A stretch of 64,000 bases of DNA. Origin: Urbifossiella limnaea (GTDB taxonomy: Bacteria; Planctomycetota; Planctomycetia; Gemmatales; Gemmataceae). The notes under the pieces were generated by a model. That model was not told the origin of the DNA. It was given only the letters and a program-made list of their open reading frames with translations, and searched no databases. The translations under genes were made by a program, and so were the position numbers. Below, piece after piece: positions 33,475 through 42,074 of this stretch. Location of the stretch: the NCBI RefSeq assembly GCF_007747215.1, contig NZ_CP036273.1, positions 620,001-684,000 of the forward strand. Reading direction: 5' to 3'. Position 1 is the stretch's first letter; every line of letters begins with the position of its first letter.

Positions 33475-34436
33475 GGCGCCGCCCCCTTGAGCCGGCGGAG
33501 CGAGCGGACGACGCCGCCGGGGAGACAGCACACCAGCCAGTACGCGGCGGCCTTCGGGCTGAAGCCGCCGTGCCGAAGCGCCGCCGCGAACCGGCCGCGG
33601 GCCGCGCCCAGGTCGCCGCGCTGGTACGCCACGTAGCCGTGGTAGAACGACAGCTCGCGGTGCCGCCGCTTCACCAGCGCGTACTCGGCCGGCGTGAACA
33701 GGTCCGGCCGCGCGGCCGCGTCGCGCAGCGCCAGCGCGAACTCGCGCGCCATGCGGTCGGGGTCCGCGGACAGCCCGCCGGGGTGCTTCTCGTACTGCGC
33801 CAGCGGGCGGGCCAGGAACCCCCACTTCGCGCCAGCCGCGAGCCGCAGACACAGCTCGTAGTCCTCGCCGCCGAAGAGCCGCGGGTCGAACAGGCCGAGC
33901 CGGTCGAGGGCGGCGCGGCGGATCAGCGTCGAGCCGAGGAACACCTGGTTGCGGTCGAGCATGAGCCGCACGAACCGGCCGCGGTCGAGGCGGTACAGGT
34001 CGGGCCCGATCGGGTCCGTGAGCAACTCGCCGAAGCAGCCGCCGGCGGTGATCGGGCTCAGCGGGCGGTAGCCATCGGCGGCGTTGCCGAAGTGCGTCTC
34101 GCAGAACACGGCGTCGAGGTCGGGGTGGTCGCGCAGTGCCTGGAGGGCGGCGGCGGCGGTGCCGGGGAGCCACACGTCGTCGGAGTCGAGGAAGGCGAGC
34201 ACGTCGCCACTCGCGTGGGCGACGCCGGTGTTCCGCGCCGCGGCCGGGCCGCCGTTCGCCTGCGATACCACGGTCACGCCGGTGCCGCGCGCCACCTCCA
34301 CGGTGCGGTCCTTCGAGCCGTCATCGACCACGACGACCTCGGCGGGCACGCCGCAGGCGCGGACGGACGCGACCGTGGCGGCGACGGTGCGCTCGCGGTT
34401 GTAGGCGGGGATGACGACGGTCAGGGCGTCGGTCAC
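33471..34436 (-). CDS. Family 2 glycosyltransferase
   Basis: A 321-aa GT2 enzyme: VVIPAYNRERTVAATVASV, VVVDDGSKDRTVEVA, NGGPAAARNTGVAHASGDVL and AFLDSDDVWLPG (metal-binding DSDD). The acceptor-side motif GGEDYELCLRLAAGAKW is present. Residues about 250-321 form a helical tail (FAAALRHGGFSPKAAAYWLV). GTG start overlapping the neighbouring stop by 4 bases; same overlap at its own end. Sugar and acceptor cannot be told. Confidence 0.92.
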   Translation of the reverse strand: MTDALTVVIPAYNRERTVAATVASVRACGVPAEVVVVDDGSKDRTVEVARGTGVTVVSQANGGPAAARNTGVAHASGDVLAFLDSDDVWLPGTAAAALQALRDHPDLDAVFCETHFGNAADGYRPLSPITAGGCFGELLTDPIGPDLYRLDRGRFVRLMLDRNQVFLGSTLIRRAALDRLGLFDPRLFGGEDYELCLRLAAGAKWGFLARPLAQYEKHPGGLSADPDRMAREFALALRDAAARPDLFTPAEYALVKRRHRELSFYHGYVAYQRGDLGAARGRFAAALRHGGFSPKAAAYWLVCCLPGGVVRSLRRLKGAAP

Positions 34437-35353
34437 GGGCGGCCCCCCATGAGGCGGGCGAGTCGGCCGGCGACGGCACGGACGACGGCCCGGCGGCGGT
34501 TGCCGGTGTGCCACAGCCGGTACGCCCAGTCCGGCCCCACCCACGGGTAGTCGCGGGCCACGCACCGATCGAGTGTCGGCCAGTCGACGTCGCCGGTGGC
34601 GTCGAGGTGGCGGAGGAGGTGGCCGAACAGCGTGTCGTCGCCGACCAGGCTGTTGCCGACGGTGACGTGCAGCACCTTCGCCCCGCGGGCGAGCGCCGGG
34701 TGGACGCTGACCATGGCGTTGTACGCCGGCGGCAGTTCGGCCACGGCCGCGGGCGTGGTGTGGATCGCGCACGACAGGGCGAGTTGGTCCCAGTCGTCGC
34801 CGCGGGCGTAGCTGAAGTGCCAACGGGCCTGCCAGTCGGCGGCCACGGCCCGCGCCGCCGGCGTATCGCGGACGTACATCACGCCGGCGTTGAAGTACCG
34901 GGCCAGCGGGTACTCCCAGCCCATCGCCTTCATCCGCGGCCGCTCCCACTCGGGGAACACGGGGCGGACCGGGCCGTGGTGGTTGCGGTCCTGCACCAGC
35001 GCCAGGTCGAACGGCCGGTCGAACACGTCGGCGAATGGGCGGACCGGCAGCGTGTCGCAGTCGAGGTACGCGAAGTCGCCTGCGAGCAGGTCGCGGAGGC
35101 GCGTCTTGAGGTAGAAGCTGCGGGCGCGCGGGTGCGGCATGTCGGCCGGCTCGGCGCGCAGTTCGTCCACGAGGCCGCGGAGTGGGAAGCGGAACCCCGG
35201 CACGGCGGCGGCCGTCGGCGGGTCGCACACGAGGGTGATGCAGGCGCCGGGGTGGACGCGGCGCAGCGCGGCAACCGACAGGTAGGCCATCGCCGCGTAC
35301 CGGCCGCCGGCCGCGTCCACGAGCACGTAGGTGACGTGCGGCCCGACGGTCAT
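34433..35353 (-). CDS. GT-A fold nucleotide-sugar glycosyltransferase (DXD type)
   Basis: A 306-aa protein: VTYVLVDAAGGRYAAMAYLS, RSFYLKTRLRDLLAGDFAYL followed by DCDTLPVRP (DXD metal motif), RYFNAGVMYVRDTP, and WDQLALSCAI. This order matches the putative nucleotide-diphospho-sugar transferases related to GT8/GT77. It is coupled by 4-bp overlaps on both sides. Likely adds one residue to the surface glycan; specificity unknown. Confidence 0.8.
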   Translation of the reverse strand: MTVGPHVTYVLVDAAGGRYAAMAYLSVAALRRVHPGACITLVCDPPTAAAVPGFRFPLRGLVDELRAEPADMPHPRARSFYLKTRLRDLLAGDFAYLDCDTLPVRPFADVFDRPFDLALVQDRNHHGPVRPVFPEWERPRMKAMGWEYPLARYFNAGVMYVRDTPAARAVAADWQARWHFSYARGDDWDQLALSCAIHTTPAAVAELPPAYNAMVSVHPALARGAKVLHVTVGNSLVGDDTLFGHLLRHLDATGDVDWPTLDRCVARDYPWVGPDWAYRLWHTGNRRRAVVRAVAGRLARLMGGRP

Positions 35354-36555
35354 GCGCCCCTCCGCGCGGCCGGGGCGGCGGCCAAAGCCGCGACCCGGCG
35401 GGACAGCTCGGCGTCAAACCGGTCGCGGCCGAACTCGTGTGCCCGCTCCCGCGCCGCGGCGGCCCGCCGGTCGAGTGCCGCCGGGTCGGCGAGGGCGGCG
35501 GCCGTGCGGTCGGCGATGGCGTCGACCGACGCACAGACGTAGCCGTCGATGCCGTCGCGGACGATCTCCGGCTGGCCGCCGCGGGCCGGGACGAACGGCA
35601 CGCACCCGGCGGCCATCGCCTCCACCGTGGCGATGCCGAAGTGCTCCTGCCGGGCGGGTGGCGGCGGCGGGTCGGCGAGGCCGGCGGCGTGCCAGAACAC
35701 GCGCGCGGCCGCCAGCTCGGCCCGCAACTCGGCCGCCGCCGGGTTCGGCACCAGCCGCACCGCCGCCCCGGCCCCGGCCGCCCCGACGGTGGCGAAGTAG
35801 TCGCGCTCGCTCGGGGCGTCGGACAGGTGGCCGAGGCACACGAGCTCCCACCCGGCCAGCGGGCCGGCCGCGCGGGCCGCGAACGCCCGCACCAGCTCCA
35901 GTTGCCGCTTCATCGGGTCGAACCGGCCGAGCACCGCGACCCGGTTCCGCTTGGCGACGTCGGGGAACGCGTCGACCCGCACCGGCGGGTAGAGCACGTC
36001 GCACGGCACGCCCCAGCGCGCGGCCGTCCAGTCGGCGGTGAACCGCGAGTTCGCCAGCCGAATCTGGTAGCCGGCGAACCGCTCCGGCCACGCCCGCCCG
36101 TGGAGCCGCCGGCGCACCCACCCTCGGACGCGCCCCAGCGGCCCTTGCCCGCCGCCCTGCCACGGCCACCCCTCGCCCCGGACGTCGGTCGGGAAGTGGA
36201 CGTACACGGCCCCGCGGGCGGCGTGGTTGAACGGCGGCACGCCGTGCGTCGAGGTGACGAACAGGTCGAACCCGCGGCTCAGGTCGGCCTGCCAGGCGCG
36301 GAGGTCGGCGAGGAAGCGGTCCGGACGGCCGCCGGCGTCGTGCCACTGCCGCGCCGGCGGCGGGACGACGCGCACCGTCACGTTCCCCAGGTCGGCGTCG
36401 GCGAACTGCGCCCACTTCTCGGACGTGAGCCACGGCCGGTGGTGGTGAAGGGTGACGCGGTGTTCGCGGGCGAGCCCGGCGGCGATCACCGCCGTCACCA
36501 CCTCGGCCCCGCCGACCCCGGGGGCCGACGGCTCGTGGTACACCGACACGTTCAT
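35350..36555 (-). CDS. Family 4 glycosyltransferase (GT-B fold)
   Basis: A 401-aa GT4 enzyme: MNVSVYHEPSAPGVGGAEVV (N-terminal Gly-Gly acceptor loop), AGYQIRLANSRFTADW, VAVLGRFDPMKRQLELVRAF (start of C-terminal domain), and EHFGIATVEAMAAGCVPFVP (the E-x7-E nucleotide-sugar motif). Retaining transfer from a nucleotide sugar is expected. The start overlaps the FkbM gene stop by ATGA. Confidence 0.92.
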   Translation of the reverse strand: MNVSVYHEPSAPGVGGAEVVTAVIAAGLAREHRVTLHHHRPWLTSEKWAQFADADLGNVTVRVVPPPARQWHDAGGRPDRFLADLRAWQADLSRGFDLFVTSTHGVPPFNHAARGAVYVHFPTDVRGEGWPWQGGGQGPLGRVRGWVRRRLHGRAWPERFAGYQIRLANSRFTADWTAARWGVPCDVLYPPVRVDAFPDVAKRNRVAVLGRFDPMKRQLELVRAFAARAAGPLAGWELVCLGHLSDAPSERDYFATVGAAGAGAAVRLVPNPAAAELRAELAAARVFWHAAGLADPPPPPARQEHFGIATVEAMAAGCVPFVPARGGQPEIVRDGIDGYVCASVDAIADRTAAALADPAALDRRAAAARERAHEFGRDRFDAELSRRVAALAAAPAARRGA

Positions 36556-37490
36556 CCCGGCTCCCCGCCGCGGCGGAACACCAGGTTCGTCATCGCCCAG
36601 TCCGGGTGGGCCGGGTCCACCGGCGGAATCAAGCGACCGACCGCGTCCCACGCCACCGGTTCGAGCCGGCCGTCGGCCGCGGGGTGGAAGCACGCGAACC
36701 CGGCGAGCCGGAATCGCTGCAGGTACGCGGCCGGGTCGCCGCCGGCGTTGACGATGCCGAGCGGCCAGAACTCGCTGAGCACGGTCATCGGCCGGTCGCC
36801 GGCCAGCAGCGCCCCCATGCCGCGGAACGCCAGTTCCTCGTACCCCTGCACGTCGATCTTCACCACGTCCGGCGGCGGCAGCCGGCGGGCGGCGAACTCG
36901 GCGTCGAGCGGCCCGACCGGCACTTCGACGGCGGCGCGCCCGGCCGCCTCGCCATCGGCGTAGAGCCGGTGGTCGCCGAGGTTCCGCCGGGACTTGAACA
37001 GCCGCGCCGTGCCCGCCTCCGGGCCGGCGGCCATGTTCAACAGCGTGACGTGCGCCAAGCGGTTGTGCCGGACCGTGCGCGACAGCAGGCCGAAGTTGTA
37101 CGGGTCTGGCTCGACGCCCACGACGCGCCCGCCGGGGCCGACCGCCGCCGCCGCCAGGGCGACGAAGTAGCCGATGTTCGCGCCCACGTCGAGGTACGTC
37201 ATGCCCGGCCGCAGCGTCGCCTGGAGCACCCGCGTCTCGGCCGGCTCCCACACCCCTTCGCAGTACAGCGGCAGGCCCACGCCGGCGTCGCGCACGTCGG
37301 CGAAGACGACGCCGAACGGCGTGCGCACCGGGCGGACCGGCTGACCGGCCGCGGCCCACAGCCGGGCCGCCGCCGCCCGCCGGGCCGGGGCGTGGGCGAG
37401 CGCCCGCTCCAGGTGGAATCGTTTGGCCGCGGCTGCCTTCCGCAAGCCGGCCGGCACCAGCGCCCGGTACACACGCTTGAGCGGGTTCAC
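36552..37490 (-). CDS. FkbM family methyltransferase
   Basis: A 312-aa SAM-dependent methyltransferase. The SAM-binding motif is TYLDVGANIGYFVALAAAAV and the acidic loop VVGVEPDPYNF. FkbM landmarks PPDVVKIDVQGYEELAFRGM and MTVLSEFWP follow. In glycan clusters such enzymes O-methylate sugars, often capping the chain. GTG start overlapping the upstream ABC gene (GTGA). Confidence 0.9.
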   Translation of the reverse strand: MNPLKRVYRALVPAGLRKAAAAKRFHLERALAHAPARRAAAARLWAAAGQPVRPVRTPFGVVFADVRDAGVGLPLYCEGVWEPAETRVLQATLRPGMTYLDVGANIGYFVALAAAAVGPGGRVVGVEPDPYNFGLLSRTVRHNRLAHVTLLNMAAGPEAGTARLFKSRRNLGDHRLYADGEAAGRAAVEVPVGPLDAEFAARRLPPPDVVKIDVQGYEELAFRGMGALLAGDRPMTVLSEFWPLGIVNAGGDPAAYLQRFRLAGFACFHPAADGRLEPVAWDAVGRLIPPVDPAHPDWAMTNLVFRRGGEPG

Positions 37491-38731
37491 GACGCGCCTC
37501 CGGCCGGCCCGGTCGTCCACTCCAGCCGCGGCAGCACCACGCCGAGCCGGCCCTCGATCGTTTGCAGCGACCCGGCCGCGTCCACCTCGAAGTTCAGCAC
37601 CGGGTCCACCACGTCCACCGTGCCGGCGCCGAAGCGGTTCGCGGCGACCAGCAGGTGATACCGGCCCGGCGCCAGGAAGTGCCCCGGCACGCGCACCCGG
37701 CCGACGTGCCGGCCCGCCGCCTGCGGCCGACAGAACACCCCGGCCGCGTCGCCGTCGCCGGTGGTGAACACCGTCAGCCCGTCGTCGCGGTTCACCCGGA
37801 AGGCGATCTGCGCCGTCGTGGGGCGGGACACCTCGTAGCCGATCTCCAGGTCGAACGGCTGGTCGGCGGCCAGCTGCGCCGCCGCGGTGCCGTCGGCGCG
37901 GCGGACCCGCGCGGAGCGGATCATCACGTCCTTCGACGGGTCGGCGGGCCGGTCGTCGAGCCACTCGGCGGCGAGGCCGTCGGCCTGCTTCAGGTACTCG
38001 CGCACGGCGGCGCTCGGCGTGCCGTCGAGCGTCACGCGGCCGCCGGCGAGGACGATGGCGCGGCTGCACACGGCCTGAACCGTCGTCATGCTGTGGCTGA
38101 CGAACAGCACCGTGCGGCCGCCGCGGCTGACGCTCTTGAGCGTGCCGAGGCACTTCTCCTGGAACTGCTGGTCGCCCACGGCCAGCACCTCGTCCACGAC
38201 CAGGATTTCCGGCTCCAGGTGCGCTGCGACGGCGAACGCCAGCCGCACGTACATGCCGGACGAGTAGCGCTTCACCGGCGTGTCGAGGAACGCCTCCACC
38301 TCGCTGAACGCGACGATCTCGTCGAACTTGCGGGCGATCTCCCGGCGGCTCATGCCGAGGACGCTGCCGTTGAGGAAGACGTTCTCGCGGCCGGTGAGCT
38401 CGGGGTGGAAGCCGGTGCCGACCTCGAGCAGGCTGCCGAGCCGGCCGCGGAGCTCGGCGCGGCCGTCGGTCGGCTCGACGATCCGCGACAGCACCTTCAG
38501 CAGCGTGCTCTTGCCGGCGCCGTTGCGGCCGATGACGCCGACGATCTCGCCGGGCTGCACCTCGAACGACACGTCGCGCAGCGCCCAGAACTCGGTCGGC
38601 TTCGCGGCGGGGGCGCGGCGCACGGCGCGGCGGGCGGCGGCGCGGAGCGCCTCCGTGAAGTTGTTCCCCGACCGGGCGCTGCCCAGCCGGTATCGCTTCC
38701 CCAGCCCCTCGACGCGGATCGCGGGCTTCAT
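37487..38731 (-). CDS. wzt: Wzt-type polysaccharide ABC exporter ATPase
   Basis: A 414-aa ABC ATPase with carbohydrate-binding-type C-terminal domain. Landmarks: Walker A GRNGAGKSTLLK, LGSLLEVGTGFHPELTGREN, signature YSSGMYVRLAFAVAAHLEPE, Walker B ILVVDEVLAVGD, VLFVSHSM. Residues about 265-395 are beta-rich like the Wzt C-domain that recognises the cap of the glycan (the adjacent FkbM could make such a cap). With the permease 13 bases upstream it exports a lipid-linked glycan. Confidence 0.93.
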   Translation of the reverse strand: MKPAIRVEGLGKRYRLGSARSGNNFTEALRAAARRAVRRAPAAKPTEFWALRDVSFEVQPGEIVGVIGRNGAGKSTLLKVLSRIVEPTDGRAELRGRLGSLLEVGTGFHPELTGRENVFLNGSVLGMSRREIARKFDEIVAFSEVEAFLDTPVKRYSSGMYVRLAFAVAAHLEPEILVVDEVLAVGDQQFQEKCLGTLKSVSRGGRTVLFVSHSMTTVQAVCSRAIVLAGGRVTLDGTPSAAVREYLKQADGLAAEWLDDRPADPSKDVMIRSARVRRADGTAAAQLAADQPFDLEIGYEVSRPTTAQIAFRVNRDDGLTVFTTGDGDAAGVFCRPQAAGRHVGRVRVPGHFLAPGRYHLLVAANRFGAGTVDVVDPVLNFEVDAAGSLQTIEGRLGVVLPRLEWTTGPAGGAS

Positions 38732-38744
38732 CGGCGCGCTGCCC

Positions 38745-39629
38745 TCAAATCGTGTCCGCGAACGACCGCTCGACGCGGCGGAAGTACCACAGCCCCACCG
38801 CCGCCAGCCCCACCGCCACCGCCGCCGACACGCCGAACGAGTACCAGTCGATCGGCCCGCCGAGCGCCGCGGCGCGAAACGCCGCCACGAGCCCGTACGC
38901 GGGGTTCAGCGGCAGCCACGCCTGGGTCGTCGGGCCGAGCGCGGCCGGCGACATGTAGACCGTCGGCGTGGCGAACATCCACAGCTGCACGCCGAACGTC
39001 AGCACGAAGCGGAAGTCGCGCTGCGCCACGATCAGCGCCGCCAGGAGGATGCCCACGCCGGCCGCCACGACCGCCAGCAGCAGCACCGCCACCGGCAGCA
39101 GCAGCACACTCCACCCGGGCCACACGCCGTACCACGCCGCCATCACCGCCAGCAGGCCGGACGCCACCGCCAGGTCGAACAGGCCGACGCCGACGGTGCT
39201 GAGCGGGATCAGCAGCCGCGGGAAGTACACCTTCGTGACGAGCCGCTCGTTCGCCACCACGCTGTTGCCGGCGGCCAGCACCACGTTGCTGAAGAACACC
39301 CACGCCGTCATCCCGGCGAGGACGTACAGCGGGTAGTGCTCGATGCCGGCGCTCACGCCGGCGGCCTTGCCGAGGAACAGCGCGAACACCGCCATCGTGG
39401 CCAGCGGCTGGGCCACGGCCCACAGCAGGCCGAAGGCGGTCTGCTTGTAGCGGATTTTTACGTCGCGCCACGCCAGGAACGCCAGCAGCTCGCGGTAGCG
39501 CCACAGCTCGCGCAGGTCGAGCACGGCCAGCCCGGAGCGCGGCGCGACCACCACCAGCGGCGGCTCCGACTCGGCCGCGGCGGGCGGCACAGGCGGGCCA
39601 GCCGGGGCGTCGGGCAGGCCGATGCTCAT
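38745..39629 (-). CDS. wzm: Wzm-type polysaccharide ABC exporter permease
   Basis: A 294-aa permease of the ABC-2 type. After a Pro-rich head comes ELWRYRELLAFLAWRDVKIR, YKQTAFGLLWAVAQPLATMA, then about six membrane helices. The LGPTTQAWLPLNPAYGLVAAF motif near the end is typical of O-antigen and teichoic acid exporters. It pairs with the Wzt-type ATPase. The ATG at 39629 is used; the longer frame covers the VanZ gene in another phase. Confidence 0.93.
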   Translation of the reverse strand: MSIGLPDAPAGPPVPPAAAESEPPLVVVAPRSGLAVLDLRELWRYRELLAFLAWRDVKIRYKQTAFGLLWAVAQPLATMAVFALFLGKAAGVSAGIEHYPLYVLAGMTAWVFFSNVVLAAGNSVVANERLVTKVYFPRLLIPLSTVGVGLFDLAVASGLLAVMAAWYGVWPGWSVLLLPVAVLLLAVVAAGVGILLAALIVAQRDFRFVLTFGVQLWMFATPTVYMSPAALGPTTQAWLPLNPAYGLVAAFRAAALGGPIDWYSFGVSAAVAVGLAAVGLWYFRRVERSFADTI

Positions 39630-39673
39630 GTCCGGGTCCGGTCGGGTCGGGTCCGCCACTCCACCCCCACAAC

Positions 39674-40882
39674 CTAGTTCAGGATCGGGCTGAACGCCCG
39701 CCGCGCCGCCCACCCGCCCGCCGCGCCGCCGAGCGCCCCCAGCAGCACGTCCGACGCGCCCGGCACGTGCGCCGGCAGGAACAGCTGACCCACCTCGACC
39801 GCCAGCGCCGCCAGCCCGCCGGCCGGCGCCCCCCACCGCCCCGCCGCGGCCCCCACCGGCGCGAACAGCGCCAGCTTGACCAGGGCGTCCTCGAGCGCGA
39901 ACAGCGGGTGCCCCTCCAGCGGCCGACCAGGCAGCCAGCCGAACGAACCCGCCGACGCCAGGAAGTCGAACGGCGCCCAGAAGATCACCGCCAGCGCCGC
40001 CAGCCACGCCGTCACGCACGGCCCCCGCGACCCGAACCGCGCCGCGGCCCAGCCGAGCAGCACGCCTGTCGTCCCGGCCACCACGTCCGTCGCCGACGGC
40101 ACCCGCGAATGCACCACGAGCTGACTCGCCTCGGTCGCGCCCGCCAACAGCACGCCGAGCGCCAGCGGCCGCAGCGGGTTGGCCCACAGCCGACCGGCCA
40201 GCAGCCCCGCGGGGAGGAACAGGCCGATCAGCTTCACGAACTTCATGCCGGCGTCGGCCGGGCCGCCGGGGCCGAACTCGCGGAACGGCACGTAAACCAC
40301 GCGGTCGCGCGCCTTGCGGTACACCTCGGCCGGGCTCGCCGTCAGGTCCAGCGGCAGCGCCTGCGCCACGGCCACCCACAGCAGGTACGCCGCCAGCAGC
40401 CGGGCCGCCGCCGCCCGCGGCTGCGTCCGCTCCCACACCGCTCGCGCGTGCCCGGTCAGCCACCGGCCGGCGACCACCCAGCCGAGCATCCCCACCGCGG
40501 CGCCGACGGCCTGACACCAGATGTCGGCGCTGGTGGCGAAGCGCGTGGGGAGGAACACCTGGCCGAACTCGGCGGCCACCGCCACCGCCACCGCCAGCGG
40601 CCACAGGGCCAGCGCCGCCGCGAGCTCGCCGATTCCCCGGCGCCGATCGACCCGCGCCGCGGCCAGGAGGAAGAAGCCGAGCGGCACGGCAACGCCGACG
40701 TTGCCGACGGCGTCGGACCGGGAGTGGACGGCGACGCGGTCGCGGAGGCAGGCGGCGAAGAACCCGACGGGGTCGCCGCCGGGCGGGGCGCGGAAGTCGA
40801 ACGGCACCCAGCTGCCGTACAGCACGAACAGTGCGGCGACGGCCGCGAGCGCGGCGTACGTCGCCCGGGTGGGGGGCGTCAC
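39674..40882 (-). CDS. VanZ-like membrane protein with two VanZ units
   Basis: A 402-aa polytopic protein. The first half has the VanZ features LYGSWVPFDFR, DAVGNVGVAVPLGFFLLAAA, EFGQVFLPTRFATSADIWCQ. The second half repeats the pattern (VYVPFREFGPGG, EASQLVVHSRVPSATDVVAG) and even a third partial one (VEVGQLFLPAHVPGASDVLL). VanZ-like proteins are often found next to exosortases and glycan export genes. GTG start overlapping the exosortase stop (GTGA). Role: unknown, perhaps membrane lipid-glycan handling. Confidence 0.85.
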   Translation of the reverse strand: MTPPTRATYAALAAVAALFVLYGSWVPFDFRAPPGGDPVGFFAACLRDRVAVHSRSDAVGNVGVAVPLGFFLLAAARVDRRRGIGELAAALALWPLAVAVAVAAEFGQVFLPTRFATSADIWCQAVGAAVGMLGWVVAGRWLTGHARAVWERTQPRAAAARLLAAYLLWVAVAQALPLDLTASPAEVYRKARDRVVYVPFREFGPGGPADAGMKFVKLIGLFLPAGLLAGRLWANPLRPLALGVLLAGATEASQLVVHSRVPSATDVVAGTTGVLLGWAAARFGSRGPCVTAWLAALAVIFWAPFDFLASAGSFGWLPGRPLEGHPLFALEDALVKLALFAPVGAAAGRWGAPAGGLAALAVEVGQLFLPAHVPGASDVLLGALGGAAGGWAARRAFSPILN

Positions 40883-41847
40883 CGGCCGCCGCCCGGCTTC
40901 TTCCCCGCCGCCTCGAACTGCGGCATGATCAGCAGCGCCGGGTTCGCCGTCACGTTCTTGATCACGTCCTCGCGGCTGGCCTGGCCCAGGTCTTCCAGGA
41001 ACACCCAGTCCAGCGCCTTCAGCCCCAGCCACAGCACGCCCAGCGCCAGCGGCATCATCATCCACCCGGCGAAGTCGTGGAACACCCTGTCGCCCAGTTC
41101 CTTGCCCGCCTCGTTGTACAGCACCCCCGTCGCCGCGATGCGGACGATGTTCGCCCCGATGGCGATGGGGACCGCCGCCGCCAGGATCAGCCCGCGGTCG
41201 AGCCACGGCCGCTTCACCACCAGGGCCATGCCGGTCGAGAGCGTCAGGAACGTCAGCAACATGCTCAGGCCGTTGCAGGCGTTTTGCACCTCCAGCAGGT
41301 GGTCCTGGCAGTGGAGGATGACGCCCTCGCGGTAGGTCGGGTAGCCGACGGTTTGCAGCACGTACTCGGCCCCGATCGCGGCCGTGCGCTGGAGCGGCCA
41401 GCTGAGGGTGTGCTCGACCGCGTACGGCAGCGGGAACATGAACATCAGGAACAGCACCGGGACGTACAGCCAGCGGAGCGCGGCCACGCCGCCGAACACG
41501 GTCACCGCCCCGAGCACGGCCAGCACGAACGACACGCCCTGCACCCACTCCAGGGCGATGTTCGTCCGCCGGGCGAGCACCAGGAGCGGCGCCGCGGCCA
41601 CGATGAACAGCAGCCCGCGCACGTCCGGCCAGGCGAGCTCGTCGGGCGCCCACGCCTTCCACAGCCAGGCCAGGTACACGGCGAACAGCGGCACCAGGAA
41701 GCCGTGCGAGTAGTCGGGCTTGAGCCACTCGCCGACGGAGTAGCGGAACAGCGGGAAGTAGGCGAACGCCAACACGCCGACGGTGGCGGCCACGGCCGCG
41801 ATCCAGGCCGGGGAGCGGACGGTGGCGGCGGCGGGAGACGCGGACAA
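40879..41847 (-). CDS. Exosortase/archaeosortase family transpeptidase
   Basis: A 322-aa polytopic membrane protein. The exosortase catalytic triad is visible: Cys191 in VQNACNGLSML, Arg236 in GANIVRIAATG and His257 in RVFHDFAGWMM. Exosortases cleave PEP-CTERM-type C-terminal sorting signals and are linked with exopolysaccharide loci, which fits the operon. No obvious PEP-CTERM substrate protein is in the window. It is the first gene of the operon; the 227-bp spacer before it contains a small hairpin (CCGCCG-CCTG-CGGCGG) near 41.96 kb. Confidence 0.92.
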   Translation of the reverse strand: MSASPAAATVRSPAWIAAVAATVGVLAFAYFPLFRYSVGEWLKPDYSHGFLVPLFAVYLAWLWKAWAPDELAWPDVRGLLFIVAAAPLLVLARRTNIALEWVQGVSFVLAVLGAVTVFGGVAALRWLYVPVLFLMFMFPLPYAVEHTLSWPLQRTAAIGAEYVLQTVGYPTYREGVILHCQDHLLEVQNACNGLSMLLTFLTLSTGMALVVKRPWLDRGLILAAAVPIAIGANIVRIAATGVLYNEAGKELGDRVFHDFAGWMMMPLALGVLWLGLKALDWVFLEDLGQASREDVIKNVTANPALLIMPQFEAAGKKPGGGR

Positions 41848-42074
41848 GTCGGCACCCTCGGGAAGCCGGGCGGGCGGGCCGGCAGTCGCAATTCAGGTTA
41901 TACCATAACCGCACGACCGGGGCGACCCGCGAGGCGGCACCGGAGCCTAGAGCGCGATCCGCCGCCTGCGGCGGGGCGCCACCGCGTCCGGCGACTGTCG
42001 GGACTTTCGGCACGACCGGAAAACCTAGCCTATACTGACAGCAAAACCCCGTTGGACTCCGGGGGCCGCGACCC

